Assembly: GCA_035048495.1 (NCBI GenBank)
Contig: CM068545.1
Coordinates: 14,901,702 to 14,965,701, forward strand
DNA length: 64,000 bases
Source: Euptelea pleiosperma
Taxonomy: Eukaryota; Streptophyta; Magnoliopsida; Ranunculales; Eupteleaceae
Direction: 5' to 3'
Of this stretch, positions 1 to 11,620 are shown piece by piece (within the stretch, counting starts at the first letter, position 1; every line of letters starts with the position of its first letter). Under the pieces are notes generated by a model. It ran no database searches. It saw only the letters and a program-made list of their open reading frames with translations, and was not told where the DNA came from. Both the position numbers and the translations under genes were made by a program.

Positions 1-2240
1 CAAACTTAAGGTCAAACAGAAACTTGGTAACTCTGTACTCTTTGCATTGCCGAAACTAGACTTTTGGATCATTAGTAATTGGTTGGTATACATTTAGTTC
101 ATCAATTATGCCCCGCGAGCAAGCATAATCTTCACCAATAGTGATGCGGACAACAAATCAGGACTTGGGCCTAGGCCTGTTCCCTTTAAACGGCGTCAAC
201 GTTGTCTTTAAATAAGTGGGACATCTCCCACAATAGATGGCAGCTTTGTAATTTCTTATTAGTTGTCTCGTTGTTCTTGGCATTTCACTTAAAACTCTTG
301 TAAATCTCAACCCTCGATTTGATCCAAGGATGGAGATTATATTAGGGTTTTCTTTTCTTCTTTAAGTACTTTGTAAAAACCCTAGTTCAGGGACTAATGA
401 AATTTTGATGAATAATGAAGAAAAAGATGATGCTCGTATGCATCATTTCCCCTTAATGGGTTTGGTGTGAGACCAAGGGAGAGATTCGCACACGTTTCTA
501 GGTATTTCTTTGATCTTTGGCTTGAATCTTCTTCTCTTATCCCCATTCTTGAGTCTTTTTCGTTCTTTTACTATTCACGTTACTGTTCACAGAAACCTAC
601 CCCATCAAGCAATACAGCAACCCACCGTGCTACTGCCAGCCCATTACACCCTCATACAGCTGTCACCATTATCCCCAGACCTACAATACCTGCTGCCATA
701 CCTATTTATTCCCTTAACCTACCCACCGACCCATTCACAAGTCTAGAACCCCTAGGACCTTAAACCCTTCAACCTCCCACCTACACAACCCTTCCATATT
801 GCTGCCACCACCTGCATAGAACACTTTATTGCTGCCACCACCTGCATATGTCTCAAATCTGTAACCTGCACACCTGTATGTGTCACATATGCAACCGCCA
901 GCCCCTCCCACAGCCTCTACACTTGCCACTCCCTTCTCAGCCTACATAAGCGCAGGCGCCATTCATACCCCTCTCCTTCACTCACCGAAACCCTACTTTA
1001 GTCTTAAACCAGTCTCTCATACCCCCAATAAATATACCCACCCCCCATGTTTACCCATATTTTGATATGCATATGCACATGTGTGGACTGTAATAACTGT
1101 TGGGAATTGATTTTAAAGCTTCTTTCATGCGATTGAGACATCACCTTGATCCATGCTCACTATTGCTTGCTTTGTACATTGAATTGGACCTTAGCCGTTC
1201 TTTAAATCCTAAAGTAGGTACAAAGAAAATTCATATGGATTGATTGGCTGATCCTAAGCTCTTTTGTTGGGAGTTCCATCTTCAGTTAGATCTGTGCCGT
1301 TAAAGCGACGGGTCTAACATTGTGGGATTGTGTGAAGGCCTAACATTAGTAAGATTCATTTGCTTGAATTCTGAATATGTGCCTGTGATTAGCATGGAGA
1401 TTTATGTTCTTATCGTTCTTAATGATTTCTTGTTAATCTCAGCTTAATATTTTAGGCCATCACGTCTGTCCTACGTCGAAGAGTCTTGTCTCCTTGTTGT
1501 AGTGCAAAAAAAATCCTAAAATAACTGAAAGTCGTGTGAAATTCTTTTCACCAGAATACATGTCTCACACTGTTTATCATATTTCCTTTGCTATATCGAG
1601 GAACATAACATTGACACTAATCAGTGGATCCATACTGTTCCACAACTAGGTCATAATCTTAGCATTCTCACGAGCCCATTCTTCATCATTTTTATCAGTT
1701 GCAGCAAGTTGTTGTTTAGTTAAATAACAAAGTTTTCCTCTAGCTATGAGAAAAACTTGTACAAATTTTGACTAGGGAACATACTTATTTCCATTACGTT
1801 TAATGAAAGTCATCTGGGACATAAATAAATCAAAAGCCACCAAATTGGGTTTGAAATGCCCAGAGAAGGTATTCGATACCTGTGATTTCCACTGGAGGGC
1901 CCCGGAGGCTGTTCTCTAACTTGCGATGTTGACTAGGGAGCCCAGGGAAGAATTTGATACCAATAAATTACTTTAACAGAGCAGACGACATGCTTTGAGG
2001 AGAAAATACTTCGTGCAACAACGATAGTACACACAACAACATAGAAGCCTAGATTTGTCTTCAAATCTTTATCAGTGACCTCTCTCACTACCACAAATAG
2101 ATAATGTGGTAAAAACCACTACAACTTAGAAGTGAAACTAGGGTTTTACAACCAAGCTCTAGATTCGGATATTCTTCCTCAAGAACAAAAAATAGAAGGA
2201 TAGAAGATAAAGGAGATGAAGAAACCCTAGATATGGATCA
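1..2240. other. No gene recognised; probable retroelement debris
   Basis: I see no exon with homology here. The longest open frames (467-763 and 880-1065) are proline/threonine-rich readings of a C-rich, simple tract and have no family look. A direct repeat (TATTGCTGCCACCACCTGCA) occurs twice around 798-849. The stretch 150-460 has the texture of a plant LTR (TATA-like AAATAAG, then AATGAAGAAAAAGATG near its end), but I cannot fix both ends. Missing 5' exons of the SDE5-like gene could lie here or left of the window; I could not identify them. Confidence 0.4.
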
Positions 2241-2262
2241 ATGCTTTGCTACCACGTTAGGA

Positions 2263-2524
2263 AATTAGGGTTTGCAGAAGCAAAGAGAATTGGGGAGAAA
2301 GAGAATTGTATGGAGCAAAGTTATCTCTCTATACATTTCCTAATATATGTATATAAAATAAAACACTGAAAAAATACCAGAATACCCCTAAAATTGCACG
2401 GACATTGTACGGACCCAGCTCGCGAACTCCCAGTGGCCTTTAGCTTGATAGGGAACTACGTTCCCCTTAGGAACCCCGGTCCCCAAACCCTTGATATTCA
2501 TCCATGTACGTTTATTACATTAAC
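2263..2524 (-). mobile_element. Probable LTR of a decayed LTR retrotransposon
   Basis: Read on the minus strand the segment starts TGTTAATG (plus end TTAACA at 2519-2524). It runs to CTAACG, followed at once by TGGTAGCAAAGC, which is two mismatches from the initiator-Met-tRNA primer binding site TGGTATCAGAGC used by many plant LTR elements. The plus-strand content (CTCTCTATACATTTCC, then AT-rich) fits an LTR. No coding domain was recognised to the left, so this is an LTR plus primer-site remnant. Ends are approximate. Confidence 0.45.
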
Positions 2525-2684
2525 AATTCTTATGTAAAAGATAATATTTTTCAGTCAAGTATGTACCCATGAGGTCCATAACACTCTGGATTGCTATATG
2601 ATAATAAGCTTGCGCTGAGAGGGTTTGTGGTGGTTTTTTTCATATGCACATCTGGAATTTTCGAGCAACATTAAGCTTCTTGAA

Positions 2685-2880
2685 TAATATTATACTTGTT
2701 TTTTCAATCTTATTTGGGCGTTTGTTTACAGTTTATAGATAAGTATCCAAAACTGGAATATCCTTTAAGTCAAGAATCACAATATTATTATACTTGTTTT
2801 TCATCTTATTTGCTTTTGTTTATAGTTTACAGATAAGTATGCAAAATTGGAATCTCCTATATGTCAAGAATCAGAATATA
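2685..2880 (+). repeat. Two-copy tandem duplication (~95 bp) over an intron-exon junction
   Basis: The stretch from about 2686 is repeated with an offset of 94-97 bases. ATTATACTTGTTTTT, then a T-rich tract, two AG acceptors and GATAAGTAT appear at 2738-2746 and again at 2832-2840. The second copy carries the SDE5-like exon starting at 2833. The first holds a diverged partial copy of that exon, readable as DKYPKLEYPLSQES and lacking a donor, so it is probably a dead exon copy. Confidence 0.75.
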
Positions 2881-5800
2881 CGGATTTTGCTCGAAGGTAT
2901 GTTGTTCTCATTAGCTTGTTAACTTATGATGAGGGGGTACTAAATATTCTTATTAGAGTGGTTGTCTTTAAGAAAAATTGGGTGATTTCATTTGACTTTT
3001 CATTATGTTTTACAAAGGTCATTTTTAAAATAAAAAAATGTGTTGATATAATAACGGAGCTAGAGTTTTGAACAGGAATGGAACAAGATCACCTAATCAA
3101 GACAAAGAGAGATATGATCTCCAGAGGGAAGTGTTAGAATCATTGTTCAGTGTTCCTGGGAGACTTGAGGAAGCACCAAGAAGAACTCGCCCAGTAAGGG
3201 CGGTGAAGAAAACAGGAGCATTTGGACCAGTGGTAACTGAACCTCTAACAGACACTATAGAACATTCGATCGACATTGTGGAACCACCACAAGATATTGA
3301 GGATGGTATGCACTTTGATCTCTATCTCTAGCGTTCTAGAAGAATATCTTTCCTAAATATGTAGATAAAAAAACATGCAAAAAGAACAATATTTCGGTTT
3401 TGAAAGTTGATATCCATTGTTAGCTCCAAGGAAATAAATTTCGGTTTCAAGGTTTATTTCGACCAGCCCAAAAATGAAAATATTTCATGGAAGTATTTTG
3501 ACCATTGTGGAAATAATACATTTTCATGGAAATGATGCTCAGAATCTTGGCAGGAGCTGATGATGTTGAAGTAGGTATCTGATAGTTAGTCAAGTTATTA
3601 TTTAATTAGATAACTATTATTTGATTGCTAATTATAAAAAAGTCATAAGTCAAGGTATTAACTAATCTTATTCACTTACATTAATGTCTTAATATTATGT
3701 ATAATTTTAGAAAACATATTTACTATTAACTTATAACATTTACTTATTTTTTGATTGTTTAGATATTTTTTGGAAAAAAATTTAATCCAACAAACTTGTA
3801 GAATGGGCTAAGTTATGCAGCATATAATCAATTTATGCACAATCATGGATGTTTAGACTAAAAACCAAAGAAATTGGGCCTTTGATGTGTGTTACAATTG
3901 AGATTACTCGTTGGGTTTTCGAGCTCATTCCTTGTTGATTTTCGCTTTTCAAGTGGTGGCAGTCAGTAGTGAGTGCAGGAGTTGACTCTTGGAGGAGTGT
4001 TAGTCTTCAACTTCATATTAGGGATATGATTAGTTTCATTGCGCATTTGAGACAATTAATCTTTTGTTTCCTTCATTTTGAGCTTGTTTATTCCACATGT
4101 TAAGGTGGATTTCAATTAGTTACATTTATTTCATCACTGGAGATGTTAATTTGAGTTTTACTTCCGCTTTGTACTTATATGTATATTACTAGTGGGTGGC
4201 CCGTGCCCACCGCACTCCCCAACAAAGCGTTTGCTAAAATCGGGTGTGTGGCTGAGATCCACCGTCTAGTTGGGGGATAAGATTTCGGCCCTTCTTTATT
4301 GAAGCTGATAAGAAGGGGTATAACTGGGGAGACAACCAGTGTCACTTGTTATATAGAAAGGTAGATTTTCATTAGTTACATTAATTTCATCACTGGAGAT
4401 GTTAATTTGAGTTTTACTTCCGTTTCGTACTTATATGTATATTACTAGTTGATGGCCCGTGCCCACGGCACTCCCCGACAAAGCGTTTGCTAAAATTGGG
4501 TGTGTGGCTGAGATCCACCGTCTAGTTGGGGGATAAGATCTCGGCCCTTCTTTATTGAAGCTGATAAGAGGGGGTATAACCGGGGAGACAACCACTGTCA
4601 CTTGTTATATAGATGATTGTGGATGGTTATGGATCATCTTGGCGGTCCATTTCCTTGGGAGCCCAATGTCATACCTCGGATTTGTAAATCTAATTTTGGG
4701 GCTTGACATTGTTGATTTTGATATGCTTACAGTTGGCGCGACATTGTCGTGTTTGTTGCTGACCAATATACATTCACGTTCGATTTGTATTTAATGTACC
4801 GTTGTCTCTTTTCTCTTCTAAATTCTGCTATCAATGTAATTAACGTAGAAGAAGAGGATAGCTACCAGGTCCTTCGTAGAGCTGCGAAGGAGCATTGGAT
4901 TACCATGAAGGAATACTATAAATCTGTAAGTTGCATATTTAAAAAAAAAGTCTTCTCATCAACTGTTATTAATCTCGCATGCATTTGCATGTTTGCAGTG
5001 TCATAATATACCAAAAAAAAGGGATAATGATTATGCCCTTGAGGCTTAAATGACGAATATTGATGCTATCAGATCCTTTGCAGGCTGCTGATGCATTTGC
5101 AAAGGGAGATCGTACCCTAGCTGATGAACTTCTAGAACGGGTATGTTTCTACATTCTTGTGTTTGCTGTAAACTTGTGCTTAGATTTGAAATTAATAACA
5201 ACAAATCTATATATCTTGACATTTATCAGGCATAATCTCATTCGACTATTATATAGTTTGCAGTAGCCTGCGTCTGCCCCTTTATACATTTAAAAATTTG
5301 GATTATGAATATGATCATTAATCACTGGGGTTGCTAAAGTAATAGAATGCATTAATATCAGTGTAGAAAACTCGTTTCTTTCAAGAAACCTACGTAGATG
5401 GGATGAACCTCTTGTGATAATTAATGAATGAGAGAAATTTTTTGAGCTATTCTTCTTTTTACCTTGTAAAGCCTCTGTTATTTGAGTAATTTAAGTTTTT
5501 AAGGTTACTAATCAATGAACGTGAATTCACAATTAGTAAAGCAAACATATAAAAATTTCAGTGCCCATAACAGTTTGTCAGTGGCTTTTGATGCAATAAA
5601 AAGTCCTTTAAGATCCTCGTTGATTGACATACTACTATCGAAGTATCAATTTTAGTCTAACTTAGACATGAACACAAGGTACCAGCACAAATACAAATGT
5701 TAGACACAAACTCCAACAAATGTAAGTAAATAGAAAGAATATATTCAGATAAGCTAATATGTGTGAGAATCATACAATAAGTATAAAAACAATGATTGAA

Positions 5801-8800
5801 AAGAACATATTTGATAAATTAAGATACGTCTAGATCATAATTAGCAAATTGTTAAGTGGTAAATCTTTGTCCACTGAAAAATGCGATGTTAGGAACCCGG
5901 TTCCCAACGTTCGACTCCTTGAGGGAGTCACGCTCTATTTTCGACTCTTAGAGGGAGTCACGCTCTACACTTTCGTGTTTTAAAGGTTATTCTTCTTGAG
6001 ATCCATTCCTCAATAGTCAATTACAATTTATAGGGCTCTCAATCAAGAGACCTTCCTAAATTAAACCCTAATTAAAATATGAACTAATTCAAATCCTAAC
6101 TAAAACAGGAAACTAATTCAAACGGTCCCAAATCCCACCCAAATCAAGATTCTTTATTCTTAGCTAAAAGCGTCATTGACTCTTTCTAAATTAGGGTCGC
6201 AACATTCTCGTACCCTTGAAAGAGACCTTGTCCTCAAAGTCGATGCCACCCAGATCTCAAATCGCATTTGATGTCCACACATCCATCAGTGTCCACATTA
6301 TCGTTGTCAATGCAAGCCCCGAGGTCGTACGAGTAACTCGACTCCTAAAGTGGACGGAATCGAGGTTGTTCGCCTGCTGGAATGGGTGTCGTTGCATTGG
6401 GCTTCGTTTTGCCGCCTTCGTTGAATTTGAAGCCGGCGCCTTTTTTCCCCGTTGAAGCCCTCGTCGCAAGTCTTGAAGCCTTTACTGGCCCGGCCTATAG
6501 CGTCGTCTTTGACTTATGCTTGATCGTGGACTTCAGTTTGTTAGTGGGTTTTGGCTTTGCTACAGCCTTCAGCTTGGTCAGAGTAGATTTGGGCTTCGTA
6601 ATACGTTTCGGGTCCGTGCAAAATCGCCGAAACTCCTTCATGGCACCTCAGAACTCATCCATGGCTTCCCGAATCCTAGTGAAGTGGGCAGCGATTTCCT
6701 CCATGTGTCATTGCAAATCCCACAGGAGTTCCTGCCCTAGAGTTTGTTGTGCTAATCTCTATCCCCATCAGATTGAAGGCTTTGATACCAGATGTTAAGC
6801 TCTTGACCTTAACTTGAATCAAAGAAAATAGAGGGGGAGAGGGGAGAAAAGAGTTGAGATACATATTTTCCTTCATTTCTTGGTAAGATCTATTACAATA
6901 AATAGAGTGAAATCTAGCCGACTGAAGGAAGCTAATCCTAACAACTTACCGTTGACATGGGATCCTTACCGTTGACTTAAAGAAGAAAATAGGGGAAGCT
7001 AATCCCATGAGAGGATCTCATGGGATCTTTATTTAAAACAGAAACACATCTAAAATAAGAAACATAAATATCCTAAGATCTTGCATAGTGGGTATGCTGT
7101 ACGAGTTGCCATGTGGGTTGCTATGGAGTCGCAACATGTGAGTTTAACACAATTTAGGTTCAAAAAAGCGGAGTAAAAAATGGGGGGAGCACGTCAAACG
7201 ATCCATAAGTGATGTGACTTCGGGTTTAGTACTTTTCTAGTCCAAAATTACTCTCAAAAAAATTATACATATATGTGGATACAATCAATTGTAATATAGA
7301 CTTGGTAGTAATAAAGGTATAATAGTATTGATAAAATACAATGCTTCCCTTAAGTCTGGTCATGTAAGCAACACTCGTAGTTTCAAAAATATATTTCTCC
7401 TTTATTAAGGTCTCCAAAAGTGTGGGGATCTTTTCTAAAATAATTTTCGTAAACACAAAATGCGAGACATGTTATGAATAGAAAATATTCTTTAATTTTT
7501 GAAAACAAAAGTGAGTTTCATTCATGAGATTTTTTTGAAAATTATTTAATTTCATGTTTTTTATAAGGTTTTTAAAACGTCATGGTTTTAAACGTATTTT
7601 CAAAAAATGAGGTTTTTTTCAAAAAGGCGTGTTTTAAATGGAGCTTTGCAAACTAGGCCTAGGTAAGAGTGTCGGTGTATGTCCAACACCAGTACGAAAT
7701 GGTGTTCAAATGGTCAAACTTTTAACCAGTGGGATATAAATCTTAATGCTTATCATCATCTAAATGAGTGGTGTTGGATGTCTAGGGACAATTTTTCAAC
7801 AACAAGGCCCGAGAAGCAGATGAAAAATCAGCTCAAAAGATTTACGAAATCAGGTGGGTGCATGTTAGGTAATTAGTTTGCTTCATCTTTTTTTTCCTGA
7901 TTATTTAGTAAAATGACAACAACCTCACTCCCATCTAAGTTTTGATTTGTTTGCAGAAATAAGGAGGCCCAAGATGAAATGACTCTTGATTTGCATGACC
8001 ATGATCCGAAGGAGGCGATACGTCTTCTGAAATTTCATCTCACTTCACTTTCTGGCATCCCAGGTATGTAATTATTCTCATATTGTTAAATCTTCTTGAG
8101 GTAATGTATGTAACATGACATGAATATGATGTACTGCTTTGTATCAGCTATTCGGTACCTTAAGGTTATCATGGAGACCGATGCTGAAGATATCACAAAA
8201 GGGTCTCGAAAACGATTGGTAAGACTGGTTAATTGATCTGCTTTCGTTTGAAAGTTTCTCCCTTCCAAATTTTATGGGGCTGATGTGTTCATGTTAGACA
8301 AAATGCAATCCATTTATTGTGTTATTGTTATTCTCTTTTAGAGAGATTCATCTTCTCTTTAAAAATGATATGACATCCTTCAAATAAACTCTGAACCATT
8401 TGTCAAATGGACTCAAGACTACAGACAGCAGATCAATCGACATCATTTTTATCCTAGCAGTATGTCAATCTGCCTGACACAAGTAATTTTGGGAATCCAT
8501 ATAGATCTGTTGAATTCATCCCATCCAGCTCAGTTATGTTTACATTATCTTATAATATAGTTCTATGTTTGATTGGTTTTGTATAACAGTGCTGACTACT
8601 TGGATCTTTCTTTCTTCTTTCCGAAATGTGAGACTATTATTAGGAAAAACAAAGGGAGCCTGATGTGGGGATAGAATAGGCATATTATCCCAAGATATTT
8701 GAGTCATTGAGAAACCCTAACTTAGCTAGCTTATTTCCTTGTGGATATGGGAGAGTGAGTTCAATATACTAAATGCCATCTTGAAATCCCCTTCTATCCA

Positions 8801-10797
8801 ATCATGCAGGACAGTTCAATATAAGTTCGATTCCACTTCAGAATACCTCTTCATCGACAGCATCTTTTGCCCCAACTAGACCAGCATAAGCTATAACACA
8901 CCTATCCATTACTATTGGAAACTTCCCGAGCATATCCGCCACTCTTCATCCATTGGCATCGGAAATATCTTTACTGCTGCCATCAAAGTTCATCTTTATC
9001 CAACAGGGAGTGGAAGAAGCCATATTAATTCAGTCTTACCAGAGGGCTATAGTTCCTGCTAATGGCATTATAATCATTAATTATAGCTGAAAAGAAATGT
9101 TATTAAAGCATATGACGCATTAGGAACTTATAAAAAAAAGTATGATGCATCTCTCTTACCCTGGAGAACCCATTGAATTACAGTTTTTAATTTTTGTTTC
9201 CTTGGACAATGCTTGCTTTTTGTTCATGCCAAATGCCCTAAATTATTGAAGCAGATGCATTTCAGTCTAGAGTTGCCAACAGGGCTGCACCCTAACAACC
9301 AACATCTAGTTAATTTGTGATTCAACCAGAACATGAAATGGTTCAAAGTAGATGGGTGTTGGGTACAACAATGACTCATTAGCGAGGTTAAATGTTAAAA
9401 CTCTGCATTTCTTCATTCCAATTCGAACCTCATGGAGAAACAGTGAACCCCTTTTTTGGGTAAGCAAGCAGGTTAGTGGTTAGGGGTTAGTGAGGAAGGC
9501 AGGTTTTGAACCCAGGTCTGCACTACCGACTCCCATACTTAACCAACTTAGCAAGCTGGTATCTTCAATGAAAATGTTTGGTGTAGCCACTGAGTAAGCC
9601 TGTTTTTAGTGAGATCAGTAACTTGAATCTGCACACAGGTCAACCCAAGTGTCACTCGCACCCTATTTGGCAAAAACTAACGTCAGAATTCATGCAATTC
9701 AACTCATAATGGCACTGCATAGGGTTATTGTTTATGGTATGAAGTTAATCTTATCAATGAAGTGTGATGAAATGGAATTGCAGCTAATATACTGCTGCTC
9801 ACTTCCACATTCCCCATATTAGTTCATAGCTACATCGAAATTCCATGGAATAGAAACTGGTTTACTTGGAACCATCTTTATATTTTAATTCCTCTTACTT
9901 GATAATAAAAGAGGGAAATCTTTAGTTTTACAGTTCAACTTATGGTTCCATCTGATCTGGCCTTTTCTACAGTTCTACGACTCTATTACACTTGGGAAAT
10001 ATCACTTCCTATACAACTGATTGGAAGTAAAAAGAATTAATTGTATTTCTGGGGTTAAGTCAGGTTCTATCATGTCAGTTGATTATTGTTAAATGGCTGC
10101 TTAATTGAACTTTAAGTATTATATAATTCCTCGGTTTTCTTATATCAAATTATTTTGTTAGGAGGAAACCTGAGGTGTTGGTCAATGGTCACAAATACCT
10201 GTCCGGCATGTTGGCCACACCAAATATTGCCACGCAGCACATTTTTTGGCTCACTGATCCCATGAATATTTGGCCCACTACTCATACATACTAAAATTCA
10301 GCTTGACAGGTGATTCCTAGCTGTTGGATTGGAGTATTTTTTTTCATCATGAGCTTCATGAATAGGCAAGTATTGGGTCCAAGCCCATGATGAAAAAAAA
10401 TGCCCAAATCCAACAGCTAGGAATCACCTGTCAGGCTGATTTTTGGCATGTAGGCCACCAAGAGAGGACCAAGCATTCATGCGGTCAGTGGTCCCGAAAT
10501 GTACCACGTGGCAATATTTGGCATGACCAAAACGTGGGACAGAGATTAATGACCAGAACTTTAGGTATCCTCTTTCAAACACCAGATTTGTGAAGTATAC
10601 CCTCTTATACCGGAATAAAAAATAAACCAAAGCTGACCTATAACAAATTACTTTTGGTATTCTGACAGGTGCTGAAGCTTTTGGAGAAAGAATCCATTAA
10701 GTGGACCGAAGAAGGGAATGCTGGGATTATACGGATTCTAGTGGATGAAATCAACCCACGAAAATTGAGTTTTGCAAAAAACCGCAGTAAACAATGA
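2833..10797 (+). CDS. SDE5: SDE5-like protein (DUF1771 + Smr-like), 5' end missing
   Basis: Exons read from spliced-frame continuity: 2833-2896, 3076-3305, 4849-4925, 5084-5140, 7786-7853, 7957-8063, 8148-8218, 10669-10797 (stop TGA). Junction phases agree from 4849 onward; the join 3305 to 4849 is unresolved (a 17-nt exon at 3554-3570 is possible) and the N-terminus was not found. The protein carries [19 protein letters not shown] and VVTEPL, then a DUF1771 block ([40 protein letters not shown]). A C-terminal Smr-like block follows ([25 protein letters not shown], ending SFAKNRSKQ). The usual Smr TGxG motif is replaced by METDAED, so nuclease activity is doubtful. In Arabidopsis SDE5 is needed for tasiRNA production and transgene silencing, and is proposed to act in RNA handling. 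Its convergent neighbour here, CTL1, is also its Arabidopsis neighbour, which supports SDE5 over the other Smr/DUF1771 paralogue. Introns hold several transposons. Confidence 0.78.
4102..4612 (+). repeat. 256-bp tandem duplication inside an SDE5-like intron
   Basis: Two head-to-tail copies of about 256 bp. TCATCACTGGAGATG occurs at 4131 and 4387, and GGCCCGTGCCCAC and TGAGATCCACCGTCTAG recur at the same spacing. Copies differ by only a few substitutions, so the duplication is fairly recent. No coding content. The phrase TTACTAGT followed by GGCCCGTGC resembles ends of small plant transposons, but I could not assign a family. Confidence 0.85.
5836..7690. repeat. Dispersed repeat R1, copy 1, split by an LTR element
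   Basis: The outer parts (5836-5886 and 7137-about 7690) match the stretch 43560-44290 along their length: TTAGCAAAT near the start, CCACTGAAAAATG, CGGAGT, GGTTTA, GGTAAT-like sequence, AGGCCTCCAAA-like sequence and TTCATGAGATTTTT near the end. The 1250 bases between are absent from the other copy. Noncoding; family unknown. The part after 7570 (AGGTTTTTAAAACG) is weakly repetitive. Confidence 0.7.
5887..7136 (-). mobile_element. LTR-retrotransposon remnant (1250 bp) with divergent ends
   Basis: The insertion begins TGTTAG (5887) and ends GCAACA (7136), flanked by TGCGA (5882-5886) and TGTGA (7137-7141), a 5-bp target duplication with one mismatch. The uninterrupted R1 copy near 43605 shows the empty site. 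Read on the minus strand, an LTR-like block (7136-6792) is followed by TGGTATCAAAGCC, one mismatch from the Met-tRNA primer site. A short gag-like reading follows ([18 protein letters not shown], then a stop and K/P-rich sequence). The interior ends near 6204 with a weak purine-rich tract, then a second LTR-like block (6203-5887). The two LTR-like blocks share ends and short motifs but are otherwise strongly different. No protease, RT or integrase is left. Confidence 0.65.
8219..10159. other. Long SDE5-like intron, no gene seen
   Basis: This is the intron between the last two exons, up to the fold-back MITE. It is AT-rich with several short poly-T tracts. I found no reading frame with family character and no terminal repeats I can define. 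Confidence 0.5.
10160..10573. mobile_element. Fold-back MITE, family M1, in SDE5-like intron
   Basis: Nearly the whole element is an inverted repeat. The left arm begins near AGGAAACCTGAGG and the right arm ends near TTTAGGTATCCT. CCAAATATTGCCACG pairs with CGTGGCAATATTTGG, and CACCTGTCAGGCTG near 10425 pairs with CAGCTTGACAGGTG near 10299. The centre pairs TTTTTTTTCATCATGAGCTT with CCCATGATGAAAAAAAA. The arms carry the M1 core (CCAACAGCTAGGAATCACC). No transposase. It lies in the last intron of the SDE5-like gene, so the primary transcript could fold into a long hairpin. Confidence 0.85.
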
Positions 10798-11319
10798 AAA
10801 GCTCAAACCACAGAAGTTAAAACAATTTGAATTTGAAGGATTTTGGAATTTATTGCCTTCTGAGTTTTGTAATTTACGGTTTAGCTTTGAACTCTGTCCA
10901 TATTGCAAGGAAGTAGACTGAGGGGGAGCATTTTGGAAGGTGGGTATGTTTTTTTGAAGCACAGTTAACCAAAAACCAGAAATGACGGGCTAGATCTCTC
11001 AAAATGAGTCCAAAGTTGATTTTCCGAACTATCGAAGTTCACGCCTGATTCTTTGACACCATTTAAGGCTACTGTTTACTGCCAGTTTTTGCTGTGAAGG
11101 TTGCTCAATTATCAGAATGTATACATATGTGGATACTTGGCTTGAAATTGAGATGAAATTACAGCTTTTTTCCTGGAGATTAGCAAGTAAAAAAATTGCT
11201 TATGCAGAGTTCATTGAGATTTTTAAATCTTCGAGATGGTTGTAGTTGGTGAGATCTTTTCCCATACACAATCAAAATAACAGTGCTTCAAGATGGAATT
11301 GTTTAAATCTTTGGTACCT

Positions 11320-11620
11320 AGACATGCGTGTCCTCCGGGTTTGAAGTCCTCCCCCCTCCCAAAATGCCACATGGAACACTCTTTGGGGTCCACTGACCCA
11401 ATGGATGTTCACTTCTTGGTGGACTTGCACCAAAAATCAGCTTGATTGGTGATTTCTAGCAGTTTTATTTGAGCGGCCAAAAAAAATTAGATCCAACGCT
11501 AGAAATCACCAACCAAACTGATTTTTGGTGTTTAGGTCCACCAAGAGGTGAGCAAAACATCAGTGGGCCCAAAGAATCACCTGGCATCTTGGGGGGAACA
11601 AGTTATGCAAGGACTCAAAA
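11320..11620. mobile_element. Fold-back MITE, family M1, downstream of SDE5-like gene
   Basis: The inverted arms share the M1 core: TTGATTGGTGATTTCTAGC (about 11438) pairs with GCTAGAAATCACCAA near 11500. CTTGGTGGACTTGCACCAAA is mirrored by TTTGGTGTTTAGGTCCACCA. Outer parts pair GTCCACTGACCCAATGGATG-type sequence with CAGTGGGCCC. Ends are approximate. It starts about 520 bp 3' of the stop codon. Confidence 0.75.

Noticed and set aside
467..763. 98-codon proline/threonine-rich frame and its overlapping frames
   Set aside because: Low-complexity C-rich DNA, no family motifs, overlapping frames equally open, no splice context.
3554..3570. 17-nt microexon (GADDVE) in the SDE5-like gene
   Set aside because: Fits the preceding exon's phase and has AG/GT borders, but its end phase does not match the next recognised exon at 4849; left as a possibility only.
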